From contig NZ_JAFCLS010000001.1 of the NCBI RefSeq assembly GCF_018131075.1, positions 1-64,000 on the forward strand: a stretch of 64,000 nt of DNA, given 5' to 3'. The notes beneath the pieces were generated by a model. It ran no database searches. It worked only from the letters and a program-made list of their open reading frames with translations, and was not told the origin of the DNA. This document shows, one piece after another, positions 49,436 through 58,912 of the stretch (position 1 is the stretch's first letter; each line of letters starts with the position of its first letter). The DNA comes from Bradyrhizobium sp. JYMT SZCCT0428 (lineage in GTDB: Bacteria > Pseudomonadota > Alphaproteobacteria > Rhizobiales > Xanthobacteraceae). A program made the position numbers and the translations under genes.

Positions 49436-50476
49436 TCATGCCTTTAGCGCCACGTTCTGAAACGCCTTCACGAGCGACCGTTCGAGCTTTCCATCCATGG
49501 CGCACAGGATCTTGTAGGCATCCGGCCGGGACATTGCCGGTCTGTACGGCCGCGACTCGATGAGCGCGGCGAAAATGTCTGAAATCGTCAGCAATCGTAC
49601 GAGGTCGGAAATCTCCGGCGCCGTCAGCCCATCGGGATAGCCGGAACCATCCAGAAACTCGTGGTGGTGTCTCACGCCATCAAGAGTCTCCGGGCTAATT
49701 CCCGGCAGATCCTTCAACAATTCGTATCCGATAACCGGATGGCGCTTCATGATCTCTTCTTCGCCCGGATCAAGACGTCCGGGCTTGTCGAGAATAGCCA
49801 GGGGAATGCGTGCCTTGCCGACGTCGTGCAGCGTGGCGGCCAATCCGAGCCGCTTTACGTCGGCATTGGGGAACTTGATGCTCATCGCGAAGCCGACCGC
49901 GACGCCCGTCACCAGCAGGCAGTGCTGGAACGTGCCCTGGTGATAACGGCGCACGTCGTCGAGCCAAACGCCAAGTCCGTTTTGCTCGATACCGTCGATG
50001 ATGTCAGATGTGGCGTCCTCGGCACTCGAAAGCGTAAGCGGTTTGCCTTCCCGTATAGCCGAAAACATGGATGCGAAGGCTGCCGCACCACTGGTGATCT
50101 CGGTTGTTGCAACGGCAATGCCGGCCTGCGCCGCCCTCTGGGCGACGTCGATCTGCTCCAGTTTCGAGATGATTTCCTTTGGACGCGAAACCACGGCGGT
50201 CGCGCCAAGTGCATACGCCTGCGCCACCATGTGGTGCAGATGGCTCTGAACGACAAACAGCTTTTCCGAAGCGCAGCGCAGGTCCTGCAGCACGCGCTTG
50301 ATCTGTTCCACAGGCACTGGCTTGCGCAGGTCGGCGTCAATCATCAACACGCCGCTTGAGCTGATCTTCGTATTGCCGGTCCCCAGCAGTTGGGAATGAA
50401 CGTCATACTGCGGTTCCAGCATCGCGCGGATGGCTGGAATTTTCGCAGGCTCATCCGTAACGAAATGCACAAGCAT
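49436..50476 (-). CDS. HD-GYP domain phosphodiesterase-like protein
   Basis: The 346-residue protein has a degenerate receiver-like N-terminal half (VLMIDADLRKPV...) and a C-terminal HD-GYP domain: HCLLVTGVAV, LHDVGKARIPLAIL (HD), HPVIGYELL, HHHEFLDGSGYPDGL (GYP) and ISDIFAALIESRPYRP. HD-GYP enzymes hydrolyse cyclic di-GMP or cGAMP. All metal residues appear present. ATG 50476 is chosen over 50539. Confidence 0.88.
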   Translation of the reverse strand: MLVHFVTDEPAKIPAIRAMLEPQYDVHSQLLGTGNTKISSSGVLMIDADLRKPVPVEQIKRVLQDLRCASEKLFVVQSHLHHMVAQAYALGATAVVSRPKEIISKLEQIDVAQRAAQAGIAVATTEITSGAAAFASMFSAIREGKPLTLSSAEDATSDIIDGIEQNGLGVWLDDVRRYHQGTFQHCLLVTGVAVGFAMSIKFPNADVKRLGLAATLHDVGKARIPLAILDKPGRLDPGEEEIMKRHPVIGYELLKDLPGISPETLDGVRHHHEFLDGSGYPDGLTAPEISDLVRLLTISDIFAALIESRPYRPAMSRPDAYKILCAMDGKLERSLVKAFQNVALKA

Positions 50477-50679
50477 TTGGTGCCACCTGTGAAAGCCGCT
50501 CTGCGGTCTTTCCGGTTCAGCGAAGGTAACGACGTACAATCATTCCGAGCAATGCAATCAATAACGCGCAATTGTACGCAAACCTCCCTAACGGGAGATT
50601 GCTGCGAAGCCGGCTTCTCTCCGGACTTCTACGTAACCTTGTTGGGTGACGTACCGGTGGAACCGCGCTGCGGCCCTGA

Positions 50680-51105
50680 TCAAGCCGGCGTGACGACGAC
50701 GTAGGGAATGCTGATCAAGATAACGGCGAGCTCTACCGCATTGCACAGCATGCCGCCCCAGTGCAGCCGCCGCAGCCGGCGCACCGCCTCGGCGTCGCCG
50801 GCGTCCCTGGCCTGGAGCTGCGCATCCCACCGCTGCAGAAACCACCGGCGCGTCCAGACCGCGAAAGCCGCGATCAAGGCAATAGCAAGGGCGACAAACA
50901 CCCGGCCCGTCAGGCCAACGGCGACCGTCCCGACGGCGCCGGCAATGGCCACCATCAGGAAATAGGAACTGAACATGCCGCGCAACAGCTGGGTGACCGG
51001 CGGGATGTCGAGCGACACCAGCAGAAAGGCCGGCGCCGCCAAAAGGAAATAACCCATCGGAAACAGCAGAACGACGGTGGCGAACAAGGCAACGGGATCT
51101 GGCAT
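50680..51105 (-). CDS. Four-helix membrane hypothetical protein
   Basis: The 141-residue protein has hydrophobic helices at about residues 4-30, 47-65, 68-83 and 120-138 and a basic cytosolic loop (RRWFLQRWDAQLQARD). No family recognised. Confidence 0.7.
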   Translation of the reverse strand: MPDPVALFATVVLLFPMGYFLLAAPAFLLVSLDIPPVTQLLRGMFSSYFLMVAIAGAVGTVAVGLTGRVFVALAIALIAAFAVWTRRWFLQRWDAQLQARDAGDAEAVRRLRRLHWGGMLCNAVELAVILISIPYVVVTPA

Positions 51106-51445
51106 TATCGACACCCCTTCTTGGCCCGGCGGGCGAGGGTTTTTCCTACGGCAACCTGCAATAATATCCGCCGGGACATGTCTTCTGCACCATTGGGCTT
51201 TGGTCGGATACGATCACGTCCCGGGAAAGCGTCCTGACGTCGCGGAGTTTATCATCGAGGGCGGATTCGCGCGACCTTGGCTCATCCGGGGCGACGCCTG
51301 CAATTGCGCAGCCTGCGGGGCGCATTGCGCCCAACCGGCTTCACCGCCGGTTGTCACCCCGGGAACAGCGCCGCCGTCGCCGCTCCGTCATTGTCCTGAT
51401 CAGACCGATGCAATGTTGCAGCGGGACAGCAACAGGAGAAGCTAC

Positions 51446-51580
51446 ATGGAACGCGCGAAAGAAAAGTCGATCGAACTGACGGCAAAAGAACTGGACGCGG
51501 TGACCGGCGGCAAGCTGGGCAACGGCACCCTGCCCTTCAACCCCTTCTCCCCGCCCTCGGTCCCGAAGAAGACCTACTGA
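51446..51580 (+). CDS. Double-glycine leader peptide (bacteriocin-type signal)
   Basis: The 44-residue peptide has the leader IELTAKELDAVTGG (GG at residues 21-22) followed by a 22-residue core rich in Pro, Asn and Lys, with no cysteine. CAGGAGAAG precedes the ATG. The leader closely resembles that at 13831. No exporter is nearby. The 340 bases before it hold no gene, only a GC hairpin near 51329-51350. Confidence 0.7.
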   Translation: MERAKEKSIELTAKELDAVTGGKLGNGTLPFNPFSPPSVPKKTY

Positions 51581-51829
51581 GCCTGCCCCGGCGACCCCGA
51601 CCTCACCCGTCGGGGTTCGCGTCGTTGCGCTGCGGTGCCAAGCCGCTGCCTAAAAAATGACCTGCACAAACAACGTGCAACTTGCCTCCGTACAACTACG
51701 CAAGCCGACCCGGAATTTAAACCAGCTATTAGGCAAGAATCGCGACAACGGATGGAACGTGCGCCCACCTAAATCCCGATTCGCTCTGCAGGAGATCGAT
51801 CGAGGGGGCGAAGGCAGAGGAAGTTCCAG

Positions 51830-52914
51830 ATGTCCGTCGCGCTTGCAAGATCGACCGCCAAAACCGCGGCCCATTCAGCGATCGACGAGGATGAATCCGA
51901 CATCTCCGCGCTGATCTCCCGGCTCACCGCCGAGGTCAACCAGGTCGCTTGCGACAAGACCAAATCGATCCAGAAGATCACCAACCAGATGAAGATGCTG
52001 GCGCTGAACGCGCTGATCGAAAGCTCGCGCGCCGGCGCGCAGGGCGCCGGCTTTGCCGTGGTCGCGCAGGAAGTCCGCAATGTCGGCCAGCAGGTCGAGA
52101 CCATTGCTCGCGAGCTCGAAAGCCAGTTCACCAACCGCACCGGCAATTTGATGAACTCAATCGCGCGGATGAGCGACCGGTCGCGCGGCGAGCGCATGGT
52201 GGATCTGTCGCTCAACGCCATCGAGCTGATCGACCGCAATCTCTATGAGCGCACCTGCGACGTGCGCTGGTGGGCCACCGATTCAGCCGTCGTCGATTGC
52301 GCCGCCTCCCCCGATGCTTCGGCCGTTGCGCATGTGTCGGAGCGCCTCGCGGTGATCCTTGGCGCCTATACCGTGTATCTCGACCTGTGGCTCTGCGATC
52401 TCGACGGCAACGTGCTGGCCAACGGCCGGGCGGATCGCTATGGCGTCGTCGGCCAGAACGTGGCGTCGACCAAATGGTTTCGCGACGCGCGGGCTTTGCG
52501 AACCGGCGACGACTATGTCGCGGGCGACGTCGAATCCCAGCCCTTGCTCGGACATGCCCAGGTCGCCACCTATTGCGCCAGCGTCCGCGCCGGCGGCAGG
52601 GCGAACGCCGCCGCGACCGGCATTTTGCGATCCATTTCGATTGGGAAGCGCAGGCCCGCGCCATCGTCCAGGGCGTGCGCGTCGGCGCCGCCGACAAGGC
52701 CCGCGTGCTGCTGGTCGACTCGCAATTCCGCGTCATCGCGGCCTCCGACGGTCAGGGCATCCTCAGCGAGCGCGTGCAGCTTTCACTGGATGGACGGCGC
52801 AGCGGTTTCTACCAGGACCGATCAGGCACGCTGGTCGCGTTTCACGCGACGCCGGGGTACGAGACGTATCGGGGGCTCGGCTGGTACGGGGTGATACTGA
52901 GCAACGCGGGATAA
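51830..52914 (+). pseudogene. Chemoreceptor-like protein with cytosolic sensor domain, frameshifted
   Basis: The N-terminal part has a shortened methyl-accepting signalling hairpin (IQKITNQMKMLALNALIESS, GAGFAVVAQEVRNVGQQVE) without membrane helices. A Cache/PAS-like domain follows (TVYLDLWLCDLD, GRADRYGVVGQNVASTKWFR). The frame breaks near 52622; in the next frame the family sequence continues (FAIHFDWEAQARAIVQGVRV to GLGWYGVILS). Adding one T to the TTTT run joins them into about 361 residues. Confidence 0.75.
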
Positions 52915-52928
52915 CGCGGCGAAATACG

Positions 52929-53477
52929 CTACGGCCGCGCGTTCGGCGTCTTGGTTCTGTCCTTCGCGGGCCATTGCTCTGACAGTGGCGGCAGCGCCAG
53001 TTCCTTGCCGGTCATTCGCTCGATGGCGATCGCGTAAACCGTGATCGCGTCAAGGCGCGGAAAGAACCCCCTCGGTCGTTCGGTATCCGGCTTGCCGTAT
53101 TTCACCATCAACGCCTCGCAGAAGCGTTGCTTGACGGCTTTGTCCTCGACGATCCGTATTCTGCCGAACAGGATCACGCTTTGATAGGCGAGGCCTGAAT
53201 CGCATTCGAAGCGGCCATAGTCGAACACCTGATCCAGTTCATCGATCTCAAAGCAGACACGCGCTTCGCGTTCGACGCATGCCCGGAAGTGACCACGCCC
53301 GCCGCCGGTGTGAACATACACTTCTCCATGCATCCGGATGTAGAGCAGCGGAATGCAATAGGGATAGCCATCCTCACCCACGGTCGCGAGCCGCGCGCTG
53401 AATCCTCGCTCCAGCATTTCATTCGCGCCCTGCCCGGACATCTGCCGGTCCGCGCGACGCAGTTGGGGCGAACTCAT
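52929..53477 (-). CDS. Pyridoxamine 5'-phosphate oxidase-like flavoprotein
   Basis: The 182-residue split-barrel protein has RLATVGEDGYPYCIPLLYIR, VYVHTGGGRGHFRACVEREA and VCFEIDELD, as in FMN-binding PNPOx-like and Nim-type proteins. ATG 53477 follows AAGGGAGGTC. It is divergent from the MocR gene, which suggests control by it and a link to vitamin B6, though the group also includes other flavoproteins. Confidence 0.82.
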   Translation of the reverse strand: MSSPQLRRADRQMSGQGANEMLERGFSARLATVGEDGYPYCIPLLYIRMHGEVYVHTGGGRGHFRACVEREARVCFEIDELDQVFDYGRFECDSGLAYQSVILFGRIRIVEDKAVKQRFCEALMVKYGKPDTERPRGFFPRLDAITVYAIAIERMTGKELALPPLSEQWPAKDRTKTPNARP

Positions 53478-53564
53478 CGTGACCTCCCTTAACGATCGGA
53501 TTGACGCGCGCGAGCAGTTCGGCGCATCGCATTGAATCGCAATCAAGGTCGGCATAGCCTGAAT

Positions 53565-53612
53565 AGTGGTTTGCCTAAAAGGTCCACTTGTTGCAACTTT
53601 GCGATACCACTT
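53565..53612. promoter_or_regulatory. Repeated AGTGG/CCACT sites between flavoprotein and MocR genes
   Basis: The divergent gap contains AGTGGT (53565), TCCACTT (53583) and ACCACTTT (53606), giving inverted and direct copies of one 5-6 base core spaced about 20 bases apart. This fits a MocR-type operator, whose members bind repeated half-sites; the assignment is inferred. Confidence 0.5.
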
Positions 53613-53651
53613 TTGGTGACATCAGTTTTGGCGATGAATCCGGATGACGAC

Positions 53652-55172
53652 ATGAACCGCCGGCAAATCTCGGCAGACCTTTGTTCGTTCGAGCTGACCC
53701 GCGCGGACGGCCCGCCACTGTTCCGCCAGCTCTATCTGCAGCTTCGGTCGGCGATCCTGTCGCGACGCCTGCGGTCGGGAACCAAGCTGCCGTCGACACG
53801 AGAGCTTGCCGCGCAGCTTGACGTGTCGCGCTCGGCTGCGGTTGCCGCCTATGAGCAACTGCTCGCCGAGGGCTATACGTCCGGCAGGCACGGCTCCGGC
53901 ACGTATGTGTCGCCGGATCTACCCGAACCGATCGACGGAAACCCGCAGCGACGCAAGGAGCCTGCAGCGGCGATGACGCCTGCTGCGGCCTCGCCCCTGC
54001 AGCCGATCGGCGATTTCGTCGATGTTACGGCTCAGAGCGACGAGCGCCCGTTCAACCTCGGACGTACGCTACTGGACGCCCGGACGGTGCAACTCTGGCG
54101 CAAACTGAGCGCCCGCACGTTCCGTTCGCTGTCTCCAAGCCACTTTGGATATTCCGACCCGCGCGGAACGATCGAACTGCGAACGGCAATCTGCGATTAC
54201 CTGCAGGCCGCCCGCGCCGTCCGATGCGACCCCGATCAGATCGTGGTCACGGCAGGAACGCAGCAAGCGGTCGACATCGTCATCCGAATCCTTCCCGGCA
54301 TGGATAAAGAGGTTTGGGTTGAAGACCCCGGCTATCCCCTGACGCGACAGGCCCTGCTCGCGGCCGGCGCGACGGTCCGGCCCATTCCGGTCGACCGGCA
54401 AGGCATCGATATCAGCGCGGGGATGAAATCCGCGCCGAACGCCCGCGCCGTATTCGTAACCCCATCCCATCAATTCCCGACCGGTGTCGTGCTTTCCATG
54501 GCCCGTCGCCTCGAACTTCTCGCCTGGGCGCGCGAGAAGCGCGCGTGGATCGTCGAGGATGATTATGCCAGTGAGTTCCGATATGGCGGCCGGCCGCTCG
54601 CCTCGCTGCAGGGGCTCGATGAGGGGGAGCGTGTCATCTATGTCGGCACACTCAACAAGGCACTCTTTCCCGGCTTGCGGATCGGTTATGCCGTGGTGCC
54701 GCGCGCGTTGCTGCGGGCGTTCATTGCCGCCCGATATCTGATGGACCGCCAACCATCGACCATCAGCCAGGCCATCGTGGCCGCCTTCATGGAGCAAGGG
54801 CATTTTGCAGCGCATATCCGCCGCATGCGGCTGTTGTACCGGGATCAGCGCGACGAACTGGTCACCGCCCTCAAGGCCCGCCTCGGCGACGACTTGACGA
54901 TCACCGCGCCGGACCAGGGAATGCATCTCGTTGCCTTCACGCGTCCGGGCCTCTCGGACGCGGCCATCGAGCGCGCCGGACACCATCACGGCGTTGTCGT
55001 CCGGGCGATGAGCCGCCTGTATGTGGCAGCCCCTCCGCGATCCGCGCTGGTGCTGGGTTTCAGCGGCCACCCGCGCCCAACCATCATTCCCGCGGTCGAG
55101 CGTCTGGCTCACGCCGTGGAAGGATTGTCGAAGTCACGCGCGCGGAAACGATCCGCGGGGCCGAAGCGCTGA
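53652..55172 (+). CDS. MocR-family PLP-dependent transcriptional regulator (PdxR-like)
   Basis: The 506-residue protein joins a GntR winged helix (LFRQLYLQLRSAILSRRLRS, LPSTRELAAQLDVSRSAAVA) to an aminotransferase-like domain with TAGTQQAVDIVIRIL, VEDPGYPL, VEDDYASEFRY and the PLP lysine in GTLNKALFPGLRIGY. Such proteins sense PLP or amino-acid imines. An ATG at 53634 would add six residues. The divergent flavoprotein gene is its likely target. Confidence 0.9.
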   Translation: MNRRQISADLCSFELTRADGPPLFRQLYLQLRSAILSRRLRSGTKLPSTRELAAQLDVSRSAAVAAYEQLLAEGYTSGRHGSGTYVSPDLPEPIDGNPQRRKEPAAAMTPAAASPLQPIGDFVDVTAQSDERPFNLGRTLLDARTVQLWRKLSARTFRSLSPSHFGYSDPRGTIELRTAICDYLQAARAVRCDPDQIVVTAGTQQAVDIVIRILPGMDKEVWVEDPGYPLTRQALLAAGATVRPIPVDRQGIDISAGMKSAPNARAVFVTPSHQFPTGVVLSMARRLELLAWAREKRAWIVEDDYASEFRYGGRPLASLQGLDEGERVIYVGTLNKALFPGLRIGYAVVPRALLRAFIAARYLMDRQPSTISQAIVAAFMEQGHFAAHIRRMRLLYRDQRDELVTALKARLGDDLTITAPDQGMHLVAFTRPGLSDAAIERAGHHHGVVVRAMSRLYVAAPPRSALVLGFSGHPRPTIIPAVERLAHAVEGLSKSRARKRSAGPKR

Positions 55173-55190
55173 CAGACCGGACGCCGGTCG

Positions 55191-55910
55191 CTAACACCCC
55201 ATCCGGTCGGCAATGCCGCCAAAATCCTTGGCGACGATGTCCCAGTCGCCCTTGGCTTCGAAATCGTATTTCTGCAGGGGGCCGTATTCGGTCGGGCGCG
55301 CGACGAAGGCGGTCTTCAAACCGTACTTCTGCGCGGCTTTCAAATCCTGGTTATGCGCAGCGACCATCATCACCTGCTCCGGCGGCAGGCACAGCAATTT
55401 TGCCGCGCTGAGATAGGTTTCGGGATCGGGCTTGTAGTGCTCGAACAATTCGGCCGACATGATCAGGTCCCACGGCAGGCCGGCGAACTTCGCCATGTTG
55501 GTCAATAGCGCGACGTTGCCGTTGGACAGCGGCGAGATGATGTATTTTGTCTTCAGCCGCGTCAGGCCCGCGACGCTGTCCGGCCAGGGATGCAGCCGGT
55601 GCCAGCCCATGGTGAGGTAATGCAGATCGGCTTCATCAAGGCCTGATATCCCGAGCTGCACGACCAGCTTCTCCAGCGATTGCCGGTGCAACGTGTCGAG
55701 GATCATGTAGCCGCGTTCGGGATGTTTCCTCACTTCATCCATCGACGCCGAATAGACCGCGCGCCAGCCGTCGACGAGCGCAGTCCAGTCGGCCTTGATG
55801 CCCCGCGTCTCCGACCATTTGGTGAAATCGTTGATCAGGCTGGTGCGCCAGTCGACAACGGTGCCGAACACATCGAACACCAACGCTTTCACCGCCGAAA
55901 TATCAGACAT
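55191..55910 (-). CDS. Haloacid dehalogenase, type II
   Basis: The 239-residue HAD enzyme has the nucleophile motif VFDVFGTVVDWR near residue 12, ISPLSNGNVAL (motif II), the Lys near 150 and VMMVAAHNQDLKAAQKYGLK (motif III/IV). This spacing is that of L-2-haloacid dehalogenases, though the natural substrate may be a phosphate ester. Its gene converges on the MocR gene. Confidence 0.87.
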   Translation of the reverse strand: MSDISAVKALVFDVFGTVVDWRTSLINDFTKWSETRGIKADWTALVDGWRAVYSASMDEVRKHPERGYMILDTLHRQSLEKLVVQLGISGLDEADLHYLTMGWHRLHPWPDSVAGLTRLKTKYIISPLSNGNVALLTNMAKFAGLPWDLIMSAELFEHYKPDPETYLSAAKLLCLPPEQVMMVAAHNQDLKAAQKYGLKTAFVARPTEYGPLQKYDFEAKGDWDIVAKDFGGIADRMGC

Positions 55911-55947
55911 ATTCTCTCCCTGTTTCTTGTTCTTGATTGGACGAAAA

Positions 55948-56397
55948 CTAAATCACCTTTCGGTATTGGATGAATCCGAGATTGTCGGCAACCTTGTCGT
56001 AGAGCGCACGCGCCTGTTCATTGCTCGATTGCGTCAGCCAATAGACCCGGCTTGCCCCCGCCGCCTCGGCCTTCTGATACACCGCCTCGATCAGCGCGCG
56101 CCCCAGCCCATGGCCACGCGCGCTGTCCGCGACGAACAGATCTTCGAGGTAGCAATACCGCTTCGGCGCCCAGGTCGAGCGATGGAAAAGGTAATGTGCG
56201 AACCCGGCGAGCCGGCCATCGACATAGCCGCCGAGCGCAAACATCGTCTCGTCCGGATCGTGAAACCGCGACCAGGCGAGATCGCTGACGTCCTGCGTCA
56301 GCGCCGTCTTGTAGAAGGCGAGATAGCTGTCCCACAGCGGATTCCACGCCGCGCGTTCGTCTTCGCCGATCGGCCGGACGATGATTTCTCCAGCCAT
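55948..56397 (-). CDS. GNAT-family N-acetyltransferase
   Basis: The 149-residue acetyltransferase has VRPIGEDERAAWNPLWDSYL, YLEDLFVADSARGHGLGRAL (RxxGxG coenzyme A loop) and ASRVYWLTQSSNEQARALYD. Polyamine or amino-acid acetyltransferases have this look. ATG 56397 is used. It lies 10 bases downstream of glpX. Confidence 0.85.
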   Translation of the reverse strand: MAGEIIVRPIGEDERAAWNPLWDSYLAFYKTALTQDVSDLAWSRFHDPDETMFALGGYVDGRLAGFAHYLFHRSTWAPKRYCYLEDLFVADSARGHGLGRALIEAVYQKAEAAGASRVYWLTQSSNEQARALYDKVADNLGFIQYRKVI

Positions 56398-56407
56398 AAT
56401 CAACCTC

Positions 56408-57406
56408 TCAGTCGAGGTGGAACTTGTCCAGTTGCCGGTGCTCGGCCTTGATGTAGCGGACAGTACCAGTGACCGAACGCATCACGACGGTTTCGGTTTC
56501 GATGACGTCCTTTCGGAACTTGACGCCGGACAGCAGGGAACCGGTGGTGACGCCGGTCGCCGCGAACAGGCAGTCGCCCCGCGCCATGTCCTCGATGCCG
56601 TAAATCATCTTGGGATCGGTGACGCCCATCTTGTGGGCGCGCTCGCGCTTTTCCTCGGAGTCGAGGATCAGGCGGCACTGCATCTGGCCGCCGATGCAAC
56701 GCAACGCGGCCGCCGCCAGCACGCCCTCGGGCGCGCCGCCGGTGCCGATATACATGTCGACGCCGGTATTGTCGGGATCGGCGCAATGGATCACGCCGGC
56801 GACGTCGCCGTCGGTGATCAGGCGAACCGCGGCTCCCGTGCTACGAACGCCGGCAATGATGTCGGCGTGGCGCGGACGGTCGAGCACCAGCACGGTGATT
56901 GCTGCTGGATCGACGCCTTTTGCCTTGGCGAGCCGGCGCACATTGTCGGCGGGCGAAGCGTCGAGTTCGACCACGCCCTTGGCGTAACCGGGACCGACCG
57001 CAAGCTTTTGCATGTAGACGTCAGGCGCGTGCAGCAGCGTGCCGCCATCGGCCATCGCCATGGTCGCGATCGCGCCCGGCATGTTCTTGGCGCACAGCGT
57101 GGTGCCTTCGAGCGGATCGACGGCGATATCGACCTGCGGGCCGGCGTTGAGGCCGACCTTCTCGCCGATGAACAGCATCGGCGCCTCGTCGCGCTCGCCC
57201 TCGCCGATCACGATGGTGCCTTCGATCGGCAGCTTGTTGAGCTCGCGCCGCATCGCGTCGACCGCAGCCTGGTCGGCCGCCTTTTCCTGGCCGTGGCCGC
57301 GCAAACGCGCGGCCGAAACCGCAGCGCGCTCCGTTACCCGCACGATTTCAAGCGTGAGAATGCGCTCGAGCAACAGCTGCGGCGGAACGGAAATATGGGT
57401 CGACAT
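56408..57406 (-). CDS. glpX: Class II fructose-1,6-bisphosphatase GlpX
   Basis: This gluconeogenic phosphatase of 332 residues has TIVIGEGERDEAPMLFIGE, DIAVDPLEGTTLCA (metal site DPLEGT) and TGGAPEGVLAAAALR. In Bradyrhizobium-type genomes it commonly follows homoserine dehydrogenase, as here. ATG 57406 is chosen over TTG 57415. Confidence 0.95.
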   Translation of the reverse strand: MSTHISVPPQLLLERILTLEIVRVTERAAVSAARLRGHGQEKAADQAAVDAMRRELNKLPIEGTIVIGEGERDEAPMLFIGEKVGLNAGPQVDIAVDPLEGTTLCAKNMPGAIATMAMADGGTLLHAPDVYMQKLAVGPGYAKGVVELDASPADNVRRLAKAKGVDPAAITVLVLDRPRHADIIAGVRSTGAAVRLITDGDVAGVIHCADPDNTGVDMYIGTGGAPEGVLAAAALRCIGGQMQCRLILDSEEKRERAHKMGVTDPKMIYGIEDMARGDCLFAATGVTTGSLLSGVKFRKDVIETETVVMRSVTGTVRYIKAEHRQLDKFHLD

Positions 57407-57513
57407 AACAAGCACTCCTTTGAGTCTTCACAGCGGACCATACGGTCCACCTGTTCGTTTCTTTGTGGCGCACAATCCGTGGATTGCGCGGACGCGCGAT
57501 CACAGGAATCGCG

Positions 57514-58833
57514 CTAGTTCTTCTCGATCCGTATTACCTGCGGCCGGCCGCTGATCACCTTGTCGCGCTGCACCGCTTCCAGCGCACGATAGACCGCATC
57601 TTCCGACGTTGCATAGGTAATCAGAATAACCGGAACAGGTGACGCTTTCTTGGTCGACCCGTTGGCGTCAACGCCGTCGGGATGGCGCTGCACGATCGAT
57701 TCCAGCGATATTTTCTGTTCCGCCAGACGGGTCGCGATGGTGGCGGCGGTCCCAGCGAGGTCGCGCGCCATCAGGCGGATATAATAGCCGCCCTCATGGC
57801 GTTCCATCGGCGCTTTTGTGGTCGCGCGCAGGCGCTCAACCGGGCGTCCGAACGGCTTGGCGCGAATCCCGCGCGCGACATCGGCGATGTCGGCAACGAC
57901 GGCGGACGCGGTGGCCGCGCCTCCGGCGCCCGGACCGACCAGCGTGATCGGGGGAATGCCCTCGCCGTCGATGGTGACGGCATTGGTGACGCCCATGACT
58001 TGCGCAATCGAGGAGGATTTCGGCACCATGGTCGGGTGCACGCGCTGTTCAATTCCCTTCGCCGTCCGCACCGCGACCCCAAGCAATTTGACCCGATAGC
58101 CGAGTTCCTCCGCGGCGCGCAGATCTTCCGGCGCAATCGAGGAGATTCCTTCGACGTATACCGCGCTCTGTGCAACCTTCGTGCCGAACGCGAGGCTGGC
58201 CAGGATCGCAAGCTTTTGGGCGGTGTCGTGGCCGTCGACGTCGAACGACGGATTGGCCTCGGCATAGCCGAGCCGCTGGGCGTCCTTCAGGCATTCGGCA
58301 AACGACAGGCCCTCCTGCTCCATCCGGGTCAGGATATAATTGCAGGTGCCGTTGAGGATGCCGTAAACGCGATTGACTGACGTGCCGGCCAGCCCCTCGC
58401 GCAGGGTCTTGATGATGGGGATCGCCGCCCCCACCGCTGCCTCGTAATTCAGCGCGCCGCCAAACTTCTCGGCGGCCTTCGCCAGCCGCACGCCGTGCTT
58501 GGCGATCAGCGCCTTGTTGGCGGTCACCACCGACTTGCCTGATTTGAGCGCGGCCTCGATCGCCGACAGCGCCGGATCGCCGGAACCGCCCATCAGTTCG
58601 ACGAAGCAATCGATGCCGGGGTGATTGGCCAGCGCCAGCGGGCTCTTGACCCATTCGATGCCGCGCAGATCGAGCTTGCGCTTCTTCACCTTGGAGCGCG
58701 CGGTGACCGCAACGACGCGCACGCCGCGTCCACTGCGCGCCGACAAGGTCCGCGCCTGCGCTTCGATGAGGCGGACGACTTCGGCGCCAACAGTGCCGAG
58801 CCCCGCGATGCCCACTTTCAGGGGTGCGACCAT
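57514..58833 (-). CDS. hom: Homoserine dehydrogenase
   Basis: It reduces aspartate semialdehyde to homoserine on the way to threonine and methionine. The 439-residue protein has the NAD-binding GIAGLGTVGAEVVRL, VTANKALIAKHG, NGTCNYILTRMEQEGLSF and a C-terminal ACT domain (YIRLMARDLAGTAATIATRL) for feedback control. ATG 58833. Confidence 0.95.
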   Translation of the reverse strand: MVAPLKVGIAGLGTVGAEVVRLIEAQARTLSARSGRGVRVVAVTARSKVKKRKLDLRGIEWVKSPLALANHPGIDCFVELMGGSGDPALSAIEAALKSGKSVVTANKALIAKHGVRLAKAAEKFGGALNYEAAVGAAIPIIKTLREGLAGTSVNRVYGILNGTCNYILTRMEQEGLSFAECLKDAQRLGYAEANPSFDVDGHDTAQKLAILASLAFGTKVAQSAVYVEGISSIAPEDLRAAEELGYRVKLLGVAVRTAKGIEQRVHPTMVPKSSSIAQVMGVTNAVTIDGEGIPPITLVGPGAGGAATASAVVADIADVARGIRAKPFGRPVERLRATTKAPMERHEGGYYIRLMARDLAGTAATIATRLAEQKISLESIVQRHPDGVDANGSTKKASPVPVILITYATSEDAVYRALEAVQRDKVISGRPQVIRIEKN

Positions 58834-58912
58834 GACCAAAAAACCTGCCGAAGAGAGCTAACCAAGCACGATCTGGTTCCGAAAACCGGAAGTCCGCTTT
58901 TCGGCATCATGC

